This document shows, in pieces, positions 20,129 through 29,480 of a DNA stretch of 64,000 nucleotides. Position 1 is the first letter of the stretch, and every line of letters starts with the position of its first letter. Source of the DNA: Prostheceraeus crozeri (Eukaryota; Platyhelminthes; Polycladida; Euryleptidae); the NCBI GenBank assembly GCA_907163375.1, contig CAJQUW010006858.1, positions 216,001 through 280,000 on the forward strand, given 5' to 3'. The notes beneath the pieces are model-generated. The model saw only the letters and a program-made list of their open reading frames with translations, was not told the origin of the DNA and searched no databases. Position numbers and translations under genes: made by a program.

Positions 20129-21334
20129 ATGGATAAAGCAAATTTAAAAAAATTATATTCGTCCGCATCATCCTGTTCTTCTTATTCGACGAGATCAACG
20201 GGATTTGAAAATAAATGTTTTGATAATAATAATAATAATCCATGTATAGATGTTAATATTTTATTTGAATTACAAGCAGAAATATTTAGAGAACAGACTA
20301 AAGGTTTACCTTCTATAGAAACTAATTATTGTATATTTCCAGGTGATCCATTTATTAAATTTATGGAGATTGTAAGTAAATATAATGATGTTGCATATGT
20401 AGAATTAAATAAAGAAAATATGGTTATAATAGGACATAATAATGTTTACGGATTTATTAGAGCAGTTTTGCCGATTAGTAATACTGATTGGATAGAAACT
20501 AAAATTATTAATTATATCAATATTAAAGAATTAGTTAAAAAATTAAAATCTTTCTCAAAGGAAAAAATAAGATTATTTGTTGATGAACAAAACCAATATA
20601 ATATTCATATAGAGAGTAAAAAACATAACGAAGAATTATTATGTCAAGTATATTATAGAGATACAATTTATCAACAAGAAACATTAGAAATGCCGCAAAG
20701 ATATGATGATGATACTTATATAGGATTATATTCAAATTTAAATATTAATTTGTTAAAATCTTATATAAATGGTTTAGCTCAACAAGAGAAAATTTATATG
20801 TGGACGACACCTTATACGTGGACTACACCTTATACTATTAACAATGACCATAATCATAATCATAATAAACGAACCGAAGGTTCTAGGGCTTTGCCCGATC
20901 TTAAGGAATCTTATAATAATAATGATAATAATATAGATGATGATAATATAAATGATGATTCTGAAACATCTGAAAATGGTGTAAATGGTAACAAAGATTA
21001 TAAAAATATTAGTAATTATAAAAATTTAAGTGAAGAAAAATTTATATCTCATACCGATGTACATGATATTAATACTACATATAATCAACATTTATCTAAA
21101 TTTCATTTTCTTACAATTGAAAATAATAATGATGGTATAGTTGAACATACTGTTAGACAACTATGTGTCGGGTCTACAAAATTTAAATTAGGATTTACAT
21201 CTAATCAATTAAAAATTTTATCATCTTTAATAAAAACTAAAAATGATTCATATTATGGTGGTGTTATTAAATTTTCCAAAAGAGATCAAAGACCAATATT
21301 TTTCTCTATTATATTATTATCAGATAATATCTAA
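20129..21334 (+). CDS. possible sliding-clamp-like protein of the Polinton
   Basis: An intact 401-codon frame with its own ATG. After an Asn/Ser-rich start, residues about 70-160 read KFMEIVSKYNDVAYVELN, MVIIGHNNVYGFIRAVLP, and then NINIKELVKKLKSFS-like helices and strands. This order resembles domain 1 of PCNA-type clamps. The C-terminus (FKLGFTSNQLKILSSLI, then VIKFSKRDQRPIFFSIIL) resembles the PCNA end (strand, helix, strand, P-hydrophobic strand). A low-complexity Asn/Asp linker between, about residues 235-300, contains a hairpin-derived peptide RTEGSRALPD. It precedes PolB on the same strand. The clamp reading is a fold guess; an unknown Polinton protein is the safe call. Confidence 0.5.
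   Translation: MDKANLKKLYSSASSCSSYSTRSTGFENKCFDNNNNNPCIDVNILFELQAEIFREQTKGLPSIETNYCIFPGDPFIKFMEIVSKYNDVAYVELNKENMVIIGHNNVYGFIRAVLPISNTDWIETKIINYINIKELVKKLKSFSKEKIRLFVDEQNQYNIHIESKKHNEELLCQVYYRDTIYQQETLEMPQRYDDDTYIGLYSNLNINLLKSYINGLAQQEKIYMWTTPYTWTTPYTINNDHNHNHNKRTEGSRALPDLKESYNNNDNNIDDDNINDDSETSENGVNGNKDYKNISNYKNLSEEKFISHTDVHDINTTYNQHLSKFHFLTIENNNDGIVEHTVRQLCVGSTKFKLGFTSNQLKILSSLIKTKNDSYYGGVIKFSKRDQRPIFFSIILLSDNI
20871..20896 (+). repeat. double hairpin element, in frame in the clamp-like gene
   Basis: GAACC-GAA-GGTTC (20871-20883) followed after CTA by GGGC-TTT-GCCC (20886-20896). Translated as RTEGSRALP. Confidence 0.9.
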
Positions 21335-21425
21335 GGAACGTGAAATATATAATAATATAAAATAACACTCAAGTCCTTGATATTAGAATGTTTATATCTA
21401 AAATTTAAACAATTTTTTTCTTTAA

Positions 21426-21623
21426 AAAATAAAAAAGATTGAAAATACCAAGTTTTATTGTAACTTATGTAAAAAAAAGTTGCAAACAAAAAGGAGTTAT
21501 CAATCTCATTTAAATAGTAAATTGCATTTACAAAATGTAGAACGAGTTGATGAAGGAAATATATTGAAATTAAATAATTATAAGAACTATCTAGAAACCT
21601 TACCTACTGATATAAAAGTTTAA
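21426..21623 (+). CDS. tiny C2H2 zinc-finger open frame upstream of PolB
   Basis: A 65-codon frame without an ATG reads KFYCNLCKKKLQTKRSYQSH, then LNSKLHLQN: a C-x2-C-x12-H-x5-H finger followed by an acidic tail, ending at TAA 21621-21623, four bases before the PolB ATG. It could be a small transcription or packaging factor, or a detached N-terminal module of PolB read after a shift. No start codon is visible, so expression is uncertain. Confidence 0.4.
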   Translation, partial: KIKKIENTKFYCNLCKKKLQTKRSYQSHLNSKLHLQNVERVDEGNILKLNNYKNYLETLPTDIKV

Positions 21624-21691
21624 AAAATGTTTGATGATTATTCACATTCGGAATATAATAAAGTTTTTAATAGTGAAGATGAGTCCATACA

Positions 21692-21716
21692 AACCGAAGG
21701 TTCTAGGGCTTGGCCC
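21692..21716 (+). repeat. double hairpin element in polB
   Basis: AACC-GAA-GGTT followed by GGGC-TTG-GCCC, translated as TEGSRAWP. The same layout as 20871 and 21823. Confidence 0.85.
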
Positions 21717-21822
21717 GCACCAGATGGAAAATATTTATTTAGCGATACTGATGAATTTGATGAAGCTGAACGAACCGATGAAGCGGTAACAGATATAAAA
21801 TATTTATTTAATGAATCTGTTC

Positions 21823-21848
21823 GAACCGAAGGTTCCAGGGCTTCGCCC
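21823..21848 (+). repeat. double hairpin element in polB
   Basis: GAACC-GAA-GGTTC (21823-21835) and GGGC-TTC-GCCC (21838-21848). The minus strand has the GCGAAGC core. Translated RTEGSRASP. Confidence 0.9.
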
Positions 21849-23223
21849 GTTGAACATAATGAAACCGATGAAACTTTTTATAATGTATTAACAAACTTTT
21901 ATAATATATTTAAGAAATCTTTCAAATGTTATATGAATGTAGAAGTACTTTATACAAAAAATGGATCTGATGGAATTCCTGAAGAAATAATACAAGGACA
22001 TTTTACAAATTCACAAGAAATTCATAATATAAATGATATACAACCCATATTTGAATCGATGATAAATAAATTAGAAAATTGTATAATTGAAGCCCAGTTA
22101 CGTGAATCTGGTTGGAGATTTGTTAAAATACTATCTAAGAAAATAGTAATTGATAAATATGAAAATAATACTGGTGGTAGTTATGTTCCTTTACCTTTCA
22201 GTTCACCACAAATAATCAACATAAAAAATGAAGATGATTATTGTTTTCTGTGGAGTATTATAGCACATTTACATCCTTCAGAATATCATAAAGAAAGACT
22301 AAGTCATTACAATAAAGAAGAATACATAAATGAATTTGATCTTTCTGATGGCTTACATGAATTTCCATACGATTATAATAGGTTAATAAAGTTTCATAAA
22401 AAGAATAAAAATTTAATAGAAGTAAATGTTTTTGAATTAAATGTGAAGTATGTTTCTATTGGTAATATTACTCCACTTTACTCAGATTCAAAAAAATTTT
22501 ATTTGAATAATAAAAATTTATGTCAATCAGAAATAGCATATAATGATAGAGGAAATTACATGCATCATAATATTTTTTACAAAAATGTAAAACAGATTAT
22601 CAACAACAAACAAAAATATTAGTACAAGAATATGACCATAAATATCAAAATAAGATAGAAACGATTCAAAAATTAAATGAAGACAAAAAAGAATTAAATA
22701 ATGAAGAAAATAAAGAATTAAATAATGAAACCAATCAAAAACTAAATGAATGTCTAAAAAAATGTCAACAACAATATAAAGAACAATATAATAAAGAATA
22801 TGAACAACAGCTACAAATATTAAATCAAAATTTTCATCGAAATACATTTAATCTTACAAAAGAAATTGATGAAATACATGAAATAGATAAAGATAAATTT
22901 GAAAAATTAAAACAAACAAAACAACCAGCACAAGCGAATATATTATATTATCAGGGTCATTTTATATTGTGTAAAGATGTTTCTATATTCACAAAAACTT
23001 CAGATAATGCTAATTTTCCCTGTCTCCAATGTATGACAAGTTTTAGAACTAAAGAAGAAATGAATAGACATTTGGAGAATTGCCAACAAAATGAAGCAGT
23101 CAGAAACACATTTCCAAAAGATGATTATTTAGAATATAATAAATGGTATTTTAAAAATAAAGTACCCTTTACTATTTATTGTGATTTCGAAGCATATAAT
23201 GTTAATATGACACAAAAGCACGG

Positions 23224-23254
23224 GACATCGGAGATGTCTTCCAGGGCTTCGCCC
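23224..23254 (+). repeat. double hairpin element in polB, variant with GACATC stem
   Basis: GACATC-GGA-GATGTC (23224-23238) then GGGC-TTC-GCCC (23244-23254). The reverse complement of nearly the same element is at 28608-28638. Confidence 0.9.
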
Positions 23255-23598
23255 GATTCTGAAAATGACAATTCTGAAAAAAGTACATCTGAGCAAAGTA
23301 AAGAAAAATATTTATTTGAACAAAAACCATTATGTTGGGGAATGTACATTCACTCAAGTTATCCTGAATTATTTAAATCAGAATATTTTCAATACTATGG
23401 TGAAGATAGTTCAGAAATGTTTACAACGAAAGTAGAAGAATTACAAGATTATTTTTCACAATTGCTTGAAACAAATATACCAATGCTTCCATTAACGGAT
23501 GAAGAAAAAATTAATTTTGTTAATGAAACAAATTGTTATTACTGTGGAAAAGAATTTACAAAAAATTATAAAAATGGCAGAGGTAGATATCTTGACAA

Positions 23599-23620
23599 GC
23601 GAAGCGACGGCTCTGCCGTC
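23599..23620 (+). repeat. double hairpin element in polB, GCGAAGC plus GACGGC stem
   Basis: GCGAAGC (23599-23605) followed directly by GACGGC-TCT-GCCGTC (23606-23620), in frame (KRSDGSAVK) inside the otherwise conserved DHDHLNG region of PolB. Confidence 0.88.
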
Positions 23621-24513
23621 AAAGTAAAAGATCATGATCATCTAAATGGATTATATAGAGGTGCAGCACATAATTCTTGTAATCTTAATGCTAATAAATT
23701 TAAATATAACTTTGTTCCTTTATATTTCTACAATGGTTCTAAATATGATTTCCATCTAGTAATGAAAGATTTATTTTCATCTGAAAAATTACAACAACAA
23801 CAAATAAATGTACTATGTAAAACAGAAGAAGAATATTTTTCAATGCATTTAGGTTGTATTAGAATTTTAGATGCATTTAGATTTTCTACTCCTTATTCAT
23901 TAGATGTTATGGGAAAAACTTTGAAACCTGAACAATGTAAAATATTAATATTATATTATGTTATATTTATATTTTTTTGTGTTTGTATTCTTCTTGCATG
24001 ATACAAGAATTACCAACAGGTTAGATGGAATGGTGTAATATTCTTGATTATCAAAAAACATATGATGGAAATTATAATCATAGTTATATATAAGAAGTTG
24101 ATTTAGTATACCCTGATGAAATAAAAGATAAAACAAAATATTTTCCTTTCTGTCCCGAAAACAAAATTCCCAATATAGAAGATTTTTCAGATTATCAAAA
24201 ATCTATAATTCCTAAGAAATACAGACCAACAAAAAAACTTATGTTAACACAAAGTAATAAAGGAAAGTATGTTGTTGAAGGAAGATTGCTAGATTCAAAG
24301 AAACATAAAATGTATTTAAAAGAGGAACATAAATTAGCATTAGATCCATTTGATGATAAAAGAAAGATTTTGACTGATGGAATAACTACTGAACCTTTTG
24401 TCCCTCTGTCAGCTGAACATCTGATCTCTGTAATTTGGTTTACTCAATAAAGGAATAATAACGTTATTGCGGCCCGGACCGCTTATCATAAGGTTCCTCT
24501 TGACTCCTGGCTT

Positions 24514-25077
24514 ATGACGACTCGCTCCGGCACGCCTTGGAAAGCGACTGTTCCTTCGGACCACGAAGACGAAGACTTCAATCTGGCACAACCTACTACT
24601 GATCAGGTCCTTACTCAGTTAACGCAAGCTGTTGCTCTGCTGGCTCGGAGTCAGGCCAAAGGGGCAACGTCCGATATTACGCTTGCTACTGCTGAACCTA
24701 CGCAGATTCTAGCTGCCCTTAAAACAGCCCTAGCGGACTCATCACGACCATTTCAGACACGTGATTTAAAGGAAGCTGAGACTCTTGCCGCCATTTTAGG
24801 TGCTAACTCTGAAGAAGAACGGCTACAAGTCGCAGCTGACAGAGCGCAACTCCTACTGACTGCTAGAGCTCACGGATGGAGCCATGCCTTACGGCTCTCC
24901 CAATTCCGAGAGGACGTCACGGCCGGACTCCCAGCCGTCCCGCCGCCGCCTTCCAAACCCGCTTACGGGCCTTCCGGACGCGCCTTCCGACCACCAGGTC
25001 GATCTGGACGGGGACGAAACCGAGGACGAGGAGCCTCTCACGCTGGACGAGGCGCTCCCTCCACTTCAAACCCCTGA
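24514..25077 (+). CDS. gag-like protein of the GC-rich retroelement
   Basis: 187 codons from ATG 24514. The N-terminal half is Ala/Gln/Leu-rich and helical (LTQLTQAVALLARSQAKG). The C-terminus is Arg/Gly-rich (GRSGRGRNRGRGASHAGRG), a nucleic-acid-binding tail of the kind found in capsid-type proteins of retroelements. No zinc knuckle. The role is inferred from position ahead of the RT and from composition. Confidence 0.5.
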   Translation: MTTRSGTPWKATVPSDHEDEDFNLAQPTTDQVLTQLTQAVALLARSQAKGATSDITLATAEPTQILAALKTALADSSRPFQTRDLKEAETLAAILGANSEEERLQVAADRAQLLLTARAHGWSHALRLSQFREDVTAGLPAVPPPPSKPAYGPSGRAFRPPGRSGRGRNRGRGASHAGRGAPSTSNP

Positions 25078-25585
25078 GTATCAGATCGTTGACCTTACGA
25101 ATGACGATGACAACGAACCTCTTCCACTGGCTGAAAATCCTTCATTCGTTCCGTCATCTTCGTCGGGAAACTTCGACAGCGAGCAGAGAGCTCGCCAGCT
25201 GCAACGGGCCATCGCGTCAATCTTTCGAGACTTCGTCACTCAGCCAAGACCCCAAGCCGAGCCGTCATCCGGAATCGCTTACGCCTCATCGCCACCCTAC
25301 GCCGGATCTCCAATTCCCTCCAGGCCTCCAACTCCGGCAAGGGACGTGTGGGTCCCTCTAATGCTCCACCATCGTAAGCATTTCTCGGCTGAACCTGACA
25401 TTATGGACACGCCTCCTTGGGCGGACGTTCCTCCGTCTCCTCCACCTGAGGCTCCACATGATCAGCCAGTACAGGATCTCAGCGACGAGCTTCAATCGCT
25501 CGATGGTGAACCGGACCTAGCCTCTGACGGCCCTTTCTTGACTTTGCCTCCGCGAAAACTCATAGTGCCCACCTTCCCAAATTGA
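24884..25585 (+). CDS. acidic, proline-rich frame overlapping the gag-like ORF
   Basis: 233 codons, overlapping the gag-like frame by about 190 bp and continuing to 25585. The translation is Pro/Ser/Asp-rich (DDDNEPLPLAENPSFVPSS; PPSPPPEAPHDQPVQ). It may be the natural extension of the gag-like protein after a frameshift, or a spacer-type region ahead of the RT. The part overlapping the gag frame could be a shadow; the unique part after 25077 is the best-supported coding frame there. Confidence 0.4.
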   Translation: MPYGSPNSERTSRPDSQPSRRRLPNPLTGLPDAPSDHQVDLDGDETEDEEPLTLDEALPPLQTPEYQIVDLTNDDDNEPLPLAENPSFVPSSSSGNFDSEQRARQLQRAIASIFRDFVTQPRPQAEPSSGIAYASSPPYAGSPIPSRPPTPARDVWVPLMLHHRKHFSAEPDIMDTPPWADVPPSPPPEAPHDQPVQDLSDELQSLDGEPDLASDGPFLTLPPRKLIVPTFPN

Positions 25586-25599
25586 AAGGCTGCTGCACC

Positions 25600-26853
25600 G
25601 CCTCCTGATTGGGGCCCAGCTTCTCTCCGGGCTCGGACCGGCTTTCGGCCTTTCCTCAAAAATCGGAAGCACTCTGTTGGACTCCGTCACATTTTGGATC
25701 CCCAATTACAACAGCATCTCAAGGATTATGTCACAGCAATGGAGGCTGCGGGCATCGTTGAATTGGCACCGCGCGGACCCTTTTTATCTCATCCATTCTT
25801 CGTTCCAAAGCCGGACGGTACGCAGAGACTCATCGTGGATTATTCACACATGACTGCTTCGTTGCCTCATCGACGGGTGCACTCGCCGTTATTCGCTTCC
25901 GTTCTCCGCATAATCTCATGGCTCTGCGCATTGATCTCAAACATGCTTTCTACTCTGTGTTGTTGGACCCGCGGGCTCGTCATCTTACCACCTTCATGGT
26001 CGGATCCACAAGATATCGTTTCACTCGCCTGCCCATGGGAATGGGAAATTCGCCCGGCGACTTACAGGCCATTCTACAAGAATTATTAGCGCCGATTCAG
26101 AAACTTGCACCAGTTGCCTATGTGCATGTTGACGACTTCCTGGTGGCAGCGCATCCCAAACAAATTCGAGCCATACGCAGTCGCTTGTTGGCGCGTCTTC
26201 ACGCCGCTGGATTTATTGTCAACCGGGACAAATCCCAGCTTAAACCGGTGCGTCGTATTGAATTTTTGGGCCTTGATATCGACTTTAAGGCTCGACAGTT
26301 CCGGCCAGCGCAGAAGCATTTGACAGGACTTGTCACAGTGGCCAAAAGACTTAAGTCCCCCTGTTCGCCTAAAACCCGGCAACGGCTCTACGGATACGTT
26401 ACGTATGTGATTTCAACGACCGTGCAAATTTACGCGCTGCTACAGTTTGGGCTTACATGGATACTAAAAATTTTTGCCTGGATCGGGCAAATTACGCACT
26501 TTTGGATTCCCTTTCGCAAGCCATATACTGACGTTACTTTTGTGGACGCAACCCCGCACGCTATCGCTTTCTACGACAAAGCTACTGGTATGGTTTGGGC
26601 TGCGCCGTCGCAGCAACCACAAGCACGAAATGAATTCTTGGCCTTAGTGGCAGCTGCTGCAGTGTTTGGAACATCTCGGAAGTACCTCGTTGATTGCAAA
26701 GCCTCCCTCACTCTGCAGGGTAAGGCTGCCTTTGCTCTCACTTTAAAACTTCTTTTAGCAGTGTTAAATATACATATTGGATGGGTCGCTTCGGCGGATA
26801 ACCTTGCCGACGCCCCATCCCGTGCGTGCATTTATGGAACTCGTTTTTTGTAA
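25600..26853 (+). pseudogene. reverse transcriptase-RNase H of the GC-rich retroelement
   Basis: The first frame carries GIVELAPRGPFLSHPFFVPKP and QRLIVDYSHM (fingers). Near 25900 the frame shifts and continues with MALRIDLKHAFYSVLLDPRA, RLPMGMGNSPGDL, the catalytic box YVHVDDFLVAA and FLGLDIDF. The RNase H part follows as TFVDATPHAIAFYD, ARNEFLALVAAA and the closing NLADAPSR. The DAT start and the ADAPSR end resemble RNase H of DIRS-type and hepadna-type elements more than Gypsy. One frameshift makes this copy inactive. Placement within a superfamily needs a tree. Confidence 0.65.
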
Positions 26854-26921
26854 TTTGTATTACCATAACGGTTGTCTATTCTGTAAGTTCAGCGGGAGCT
26901 TCTACCTTTTCTCATAATTTG

Positions 26922-27563
26922 TCATAAATCTCTTAACAAATCACATAAATTTCTTGCATTTATTTCAAATAGTATAAATATATTTGCATTCTTTCTAATA
27001 ACACTTCCATCTAATGAATACATACTTTGTGTCAAATAAAATACACTACAGTTATTATGTCTACCTCTTGTGAAATAATTTCTCTGAACTGCCTGATTTC
27101 TATCATTAACACAATCATCAAAAATTACACAATGTTTCTTTGTTTTATCTAGTTTACTAGGATCTTGCATATTACCACTATCATCTATTAATTGTATCTT
27201 TATATGCTTATTTTTATTGGATTCTACTAACTGACTATTTTTTGCTGCTTCTTCACACCACGAACTTATTTCTTCTTCATCTTCAGATTTTTCATATTCT
27301 TTGAATAATGAAGCAATTGCTGTTTTTTTAAGATCATTTTCAAATCCATATTTTAAAAATTGATAGACGGGTTGTTCTGCTGTTGTTGTATAAATTATAA
27401 GATTGTTATAATCCAAAAAATTTGGAGTCGTTAAAATTTTAAATAATAAATATGTTTTTCCACAACCCGATCTTCCACAAATAACTGACAAAACTTTATT
27501 AGATAAATTTGGATGATGATTAAATTTAAGTTTTTTTTTATTTAATGGGGGTAGTTCACTCAT
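26922..27563 (-). pseudogene. Polinton FtsK/HerA-type packaging ATPase, C-terminus lost
   Basis: 213 codons on the minus strand from ATG 27563. Walker A is CGRSGCGKTYL near residues 29-39, Walker B is HCVIFDDCV near 145, and the sensor motif is YLTQS. This ATPase pumps DNA into capsids in Polintons and related viruses. The usual C-terminal 30-50 residues are replaced by retroelement-flank sequence (RNLCDLLRDL then stop), so the insertion or its repair trimmed it. It is convergent with polB, the normal Polinton arrangement. Confidence 0.88.
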
Positions 27564-27654
27564 TTTTAATAAAAAAATTATTTTTATTTTTTTTGTTTCT
27601 TAAGAAAAAGAGTAAGAATAATAATAATAAGAAGAAGAAAATTAAACTTCTCTA

Positions 27655-27705
27655 GCTTCGCGTGGGAGTTTATACCTCCCGAACGGGAGTTTATACCTCC
27701 CGAAC
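27655..27705. repeat. tandem hairpin element at the penton gene end
   Basis: GCTTCGC (27655-27661) followed by two tandem 21-bp units, each GGGAG-TTTATAC-CTCCC plus GAAC (27664-27684, 27685-27705). On the minus strand the element supplies the last codons and the stop of the penton-like gene (VREV then TAA inside GTATAAACT). Confidence 0.88.
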
Positions 27706-28260
27706 CAAAAGATCTATCATAATCTCTTCACCTGCAAAATTTATTTCTTGTCCTTTTTCATCAGTGATTCTAATGTTAATGTTGTTAATAGTTTTTCTTG
27801 TAATAGGAAAATATATTAATGTTTGGGGAAATACATTTAATCTATAACCAATGGGTACCGTAAAAGCTGGAAAACTGAATATTAAATTTGACAATTTACC
27901 ATTTATATATCCTCCTTCAATAATGTCACAATGTTCAACAATTGAATTTATTTCAGTTATTTTTGGAATCTTCTCACCTAAATGATAACCTTGACTATAG
28001 GTTTGTTTATTAAATCCTAATAGCTTTGACAATGATCTATCATGATTAAAATCAACTTGATGATTTTCGTCTAAAGTAAGAGAAAATTTATTAACTGCCG
28101 GTTCAACTGCAAAATGTAATTGTTTCTTATCTTTAAATGGTATACCTAAATTTCTCTTAATTTCATTTGATATTGATTCAACTTCGTAAGAACCAGGAAG
28201 AAAAGTTAGTATTTTCCATGTTTTACCTTTATCAGTAGAATATCTAAATTGATCATTCAC
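27691..28260 (-). pseudogene. Polinton penton-like (minor capsid) protein
   Basis: The minus frame covers YSTDKGKTWKILTFLPGSYEV, SISNEIKRNLGI, VDFNHDRSLSKLLGFNKQTY, EINSIVEHCDIIEGGYINGK and INFAGEEIMIDLLVREV. This is the single-jelly-roll minor capsid (penton) pattern of Polintons: LxPGSYE..., F....SLxxLLGF, ...GEEI.I.L. The frame is open upstream to a stop near 28305 without ATG, and the codon at 28260 is GTG, so the true N-terminus is missing. The C-terminus is rewritten by a hairpin element. Confidence 0.7.
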
Positions 28261-28301
28261 ATCTTTGATAACGTTTTGAATAGTGTTAAATGTGGAGGTC
28301 T

Positions 28302-28690
28302 AAATCTGCTGAACACATTTTTCAGATAAAATTTTGAATAAATATTTTTTTATAAAAAAATTAAAAACAACAACATATTTCAGCTACACTTTTATAATCC
28401 TTCTTCATTTAGATGAAAAAAAATTATTTTTTTTTATTTTTTAGATTTTAAATTTTGATGAACCCAAAATCTCTGTTAGATTTTCTAAATGATTATTAAT
28501 TTTGTCTAAATCTGCTGAACACATTTTTTAGTTAAAATTTTGAATAAATATCTTTTATCAAATATTTTTTTTATAAAAAATTAAAAACAACAACATATTT
28601 CATCTACGGGCGAAGCCCTGGAAGACATCTCAGATGTCCCGTTATACTTTTATAATCCTCTTCATTTAGAATCTTCTTTTCCAACAGTCT
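28302..28690. repeat. diverged tandem duplication carrying filled and empty hairpin-element sites
   Basis: Segment one (about 28302-28423) and segment two (about 28504-28672) both start TAAATCTGCTGAACACATTTTT and share AAATTAAAAACAACAACATA and CTTTTATAATCC. Segment two has about 38 bp of double hairpin between CTA and TACTTTTATAATCC; segment one has none. Confidence 0.85.
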
Positions 28691-29253
28691 TTTCAATATA
28701 GCATGAATTTCATTGAAACTAGAATTATGTCCTTTTATTGCAGATATTAAAATATTTAATCTATTTAGTAATTCTTGTGGATCATCTGGTAAAAATACAG
28801 TTGTTTCAGTTTTAAAACCTTTTCCTACTTTAACTCCTGTTGATAATAAATTTTCTAATTGTTTATAACGTCTAAGAGATTTTACTGCATCAACTCTATC
28901 TAACATAGCTTTATATTTTATGAGATCTTCTACAGCATAATTATTTAAATCTGCTCCTCTTAAAAGATTAACAAAATTTCTATCTAAATTAAAAGGAGAT
29001 TTATCTGGTGAAAAAATTAAACCTCGAAAAGGTTTTGGAAATATTTCTTTTTGTCCGAGATAAAATCTAGGTATTGTTTTCCACCTATAAATGAGATGGA
29101 ATGTTCAAATTGCATAGATTTTGGTAATTTCTTATTAATGTTTGATTCTAGTAATCCATAGTCATCTAATATAGTTTTGTGCTCTGGATCTGTTATATCA
29201 ATTTGTTTATCATTATTTGCAAATTCTTTTTCAAGAGTTTTAAATGGTTTCAT
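28604..29253 (-). pseudogene. conserved Polinton hypothetical protein, frameshifted
   Basis: ATG at 29253 starts MKPFKTLEKEFANNDK. The frame carries SISFIGGKQYLDFI and then shifts near 29050 into FPKPFRGLIFSPDKSPFNLD, LLRGADLNNYAVEDLIKYK and AVKSLRRYKQLENLLSTG, a pattern I know from Maverick genes without assigned function. The last residues (HLRCLPGLRP) are encoded by the hairpin element at 28608-28638. It lies in the structural gene block on the minus strand. Confidence 0.55.
28608..28638 (-). repeat. double hairpin element with a paralogous empty site
   Basis: GGGC-GAA-GCCC (28608-28618, GCGAAGC core) and GACATCT-C-AGATGTC (28624-28638). The reverse complement differs from 23224-23254 at one or two positions. 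Confidence 0.92.
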
Positions 29254-29258
29254 AGTTT

Positions 29259-29480
29259 TTAAAAATCAGTTTTTACTTGCTCGGTTTGCTGCATTTTTTC
29301 AAACATATCAGATTGAATACCAGCTTTTATCATTCTATGTTGAAGATGATTTTCTTTCATAATATTTCTTTGTTTTATTAACTCTTCTAATTGTTTTATT
29401 CTTTTAAAATTATCAGCTCTAATTTCATCCATTTTTAAAATATAATATTTGAATTTTGTGGCAACATTGGAATACAGCAA
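29259..29480 (-). CDS. short coiled-coil protein of the Polinton
   Basis: 73 codons, minus strand; an internal ATG gives MDEIRADNFKRIKQLEELIK. It is helical and charged, with no known domain. It ends 6 bp before the start of the next minus-strand gene, so the two are probably co-transcribed. It might be the N-terminal part of that gene. Confidence 0.35.
   Translation of the reverse strand: MLYSNVATKFKYYILKMDEIRADNFKRIKQLEELIKQRNIMKENHLQHRMIKAGIQSDMFEKMQQTEQVKTDF

Larger units (their letters stand above)
21627..24441 (+). pseudogene. Polinton protein-primed DNA polymerase B, broken
   Basis: ATG at 21627. The N-terminal frame holds the conserved pre-exonuclease region (LRESGWRFVKI, GGSYVPLPFSSP, DDYCFLWSIIAHLHP). 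Near 22585 the frame shifts by one and continues through a Lys/Glu/Asn coiled-coil stretch, a finger-like CLQCMTSFRTKEEMNRHLENC and the exonuclease domain: YCDFEAYN (ExoI), DHDHLNGLYRGAAHNSCNLN and YNGSKYDFH (ExoII). Reading decays near 23950; then fragments PFCPENKIP, KKYRPTKKLMLTQSNKGKY and DPFDDKRKILTDGI appear. The polymerase core including YxDTDS is deleted, so the enzyme is inactive. Hairpin peptides QTEGSRAWP, RTEGSRASP, SRASPD and KRSDGSAVK are inserted in frame. Confidence 0.85.
24399..26900 (+). mobile_element. GC-rich RT/RNase H retroelement inside the Polinton
   Basis: Base composition jumps from AT-rich to GC-rich at about 24450 and back at about 26870. The insert sits between the end of polB and the truncated end of the convergent ATPase gene. 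It contains a Gly/Arg-rich gag-like frame, a proline-rich frame and a reverse transcriptase with RNase H. No integrase, tyrosine recombinase, endonuclease, LTR pair or target duplication is clear, so edges are approximate. An AATAAA lies at 24447. The likely left edge is just after the PolB residues DGITTEPF. Confidence 0.7.

Noticed and set aside
24399-26900. Calling the retroelement an endogenous hepadnavirus
   Set aside because: The RNase H motifs are suggestive, but there is no recognisable core or surface gene or terminal protein, and DIRS-type elements share these motifs.
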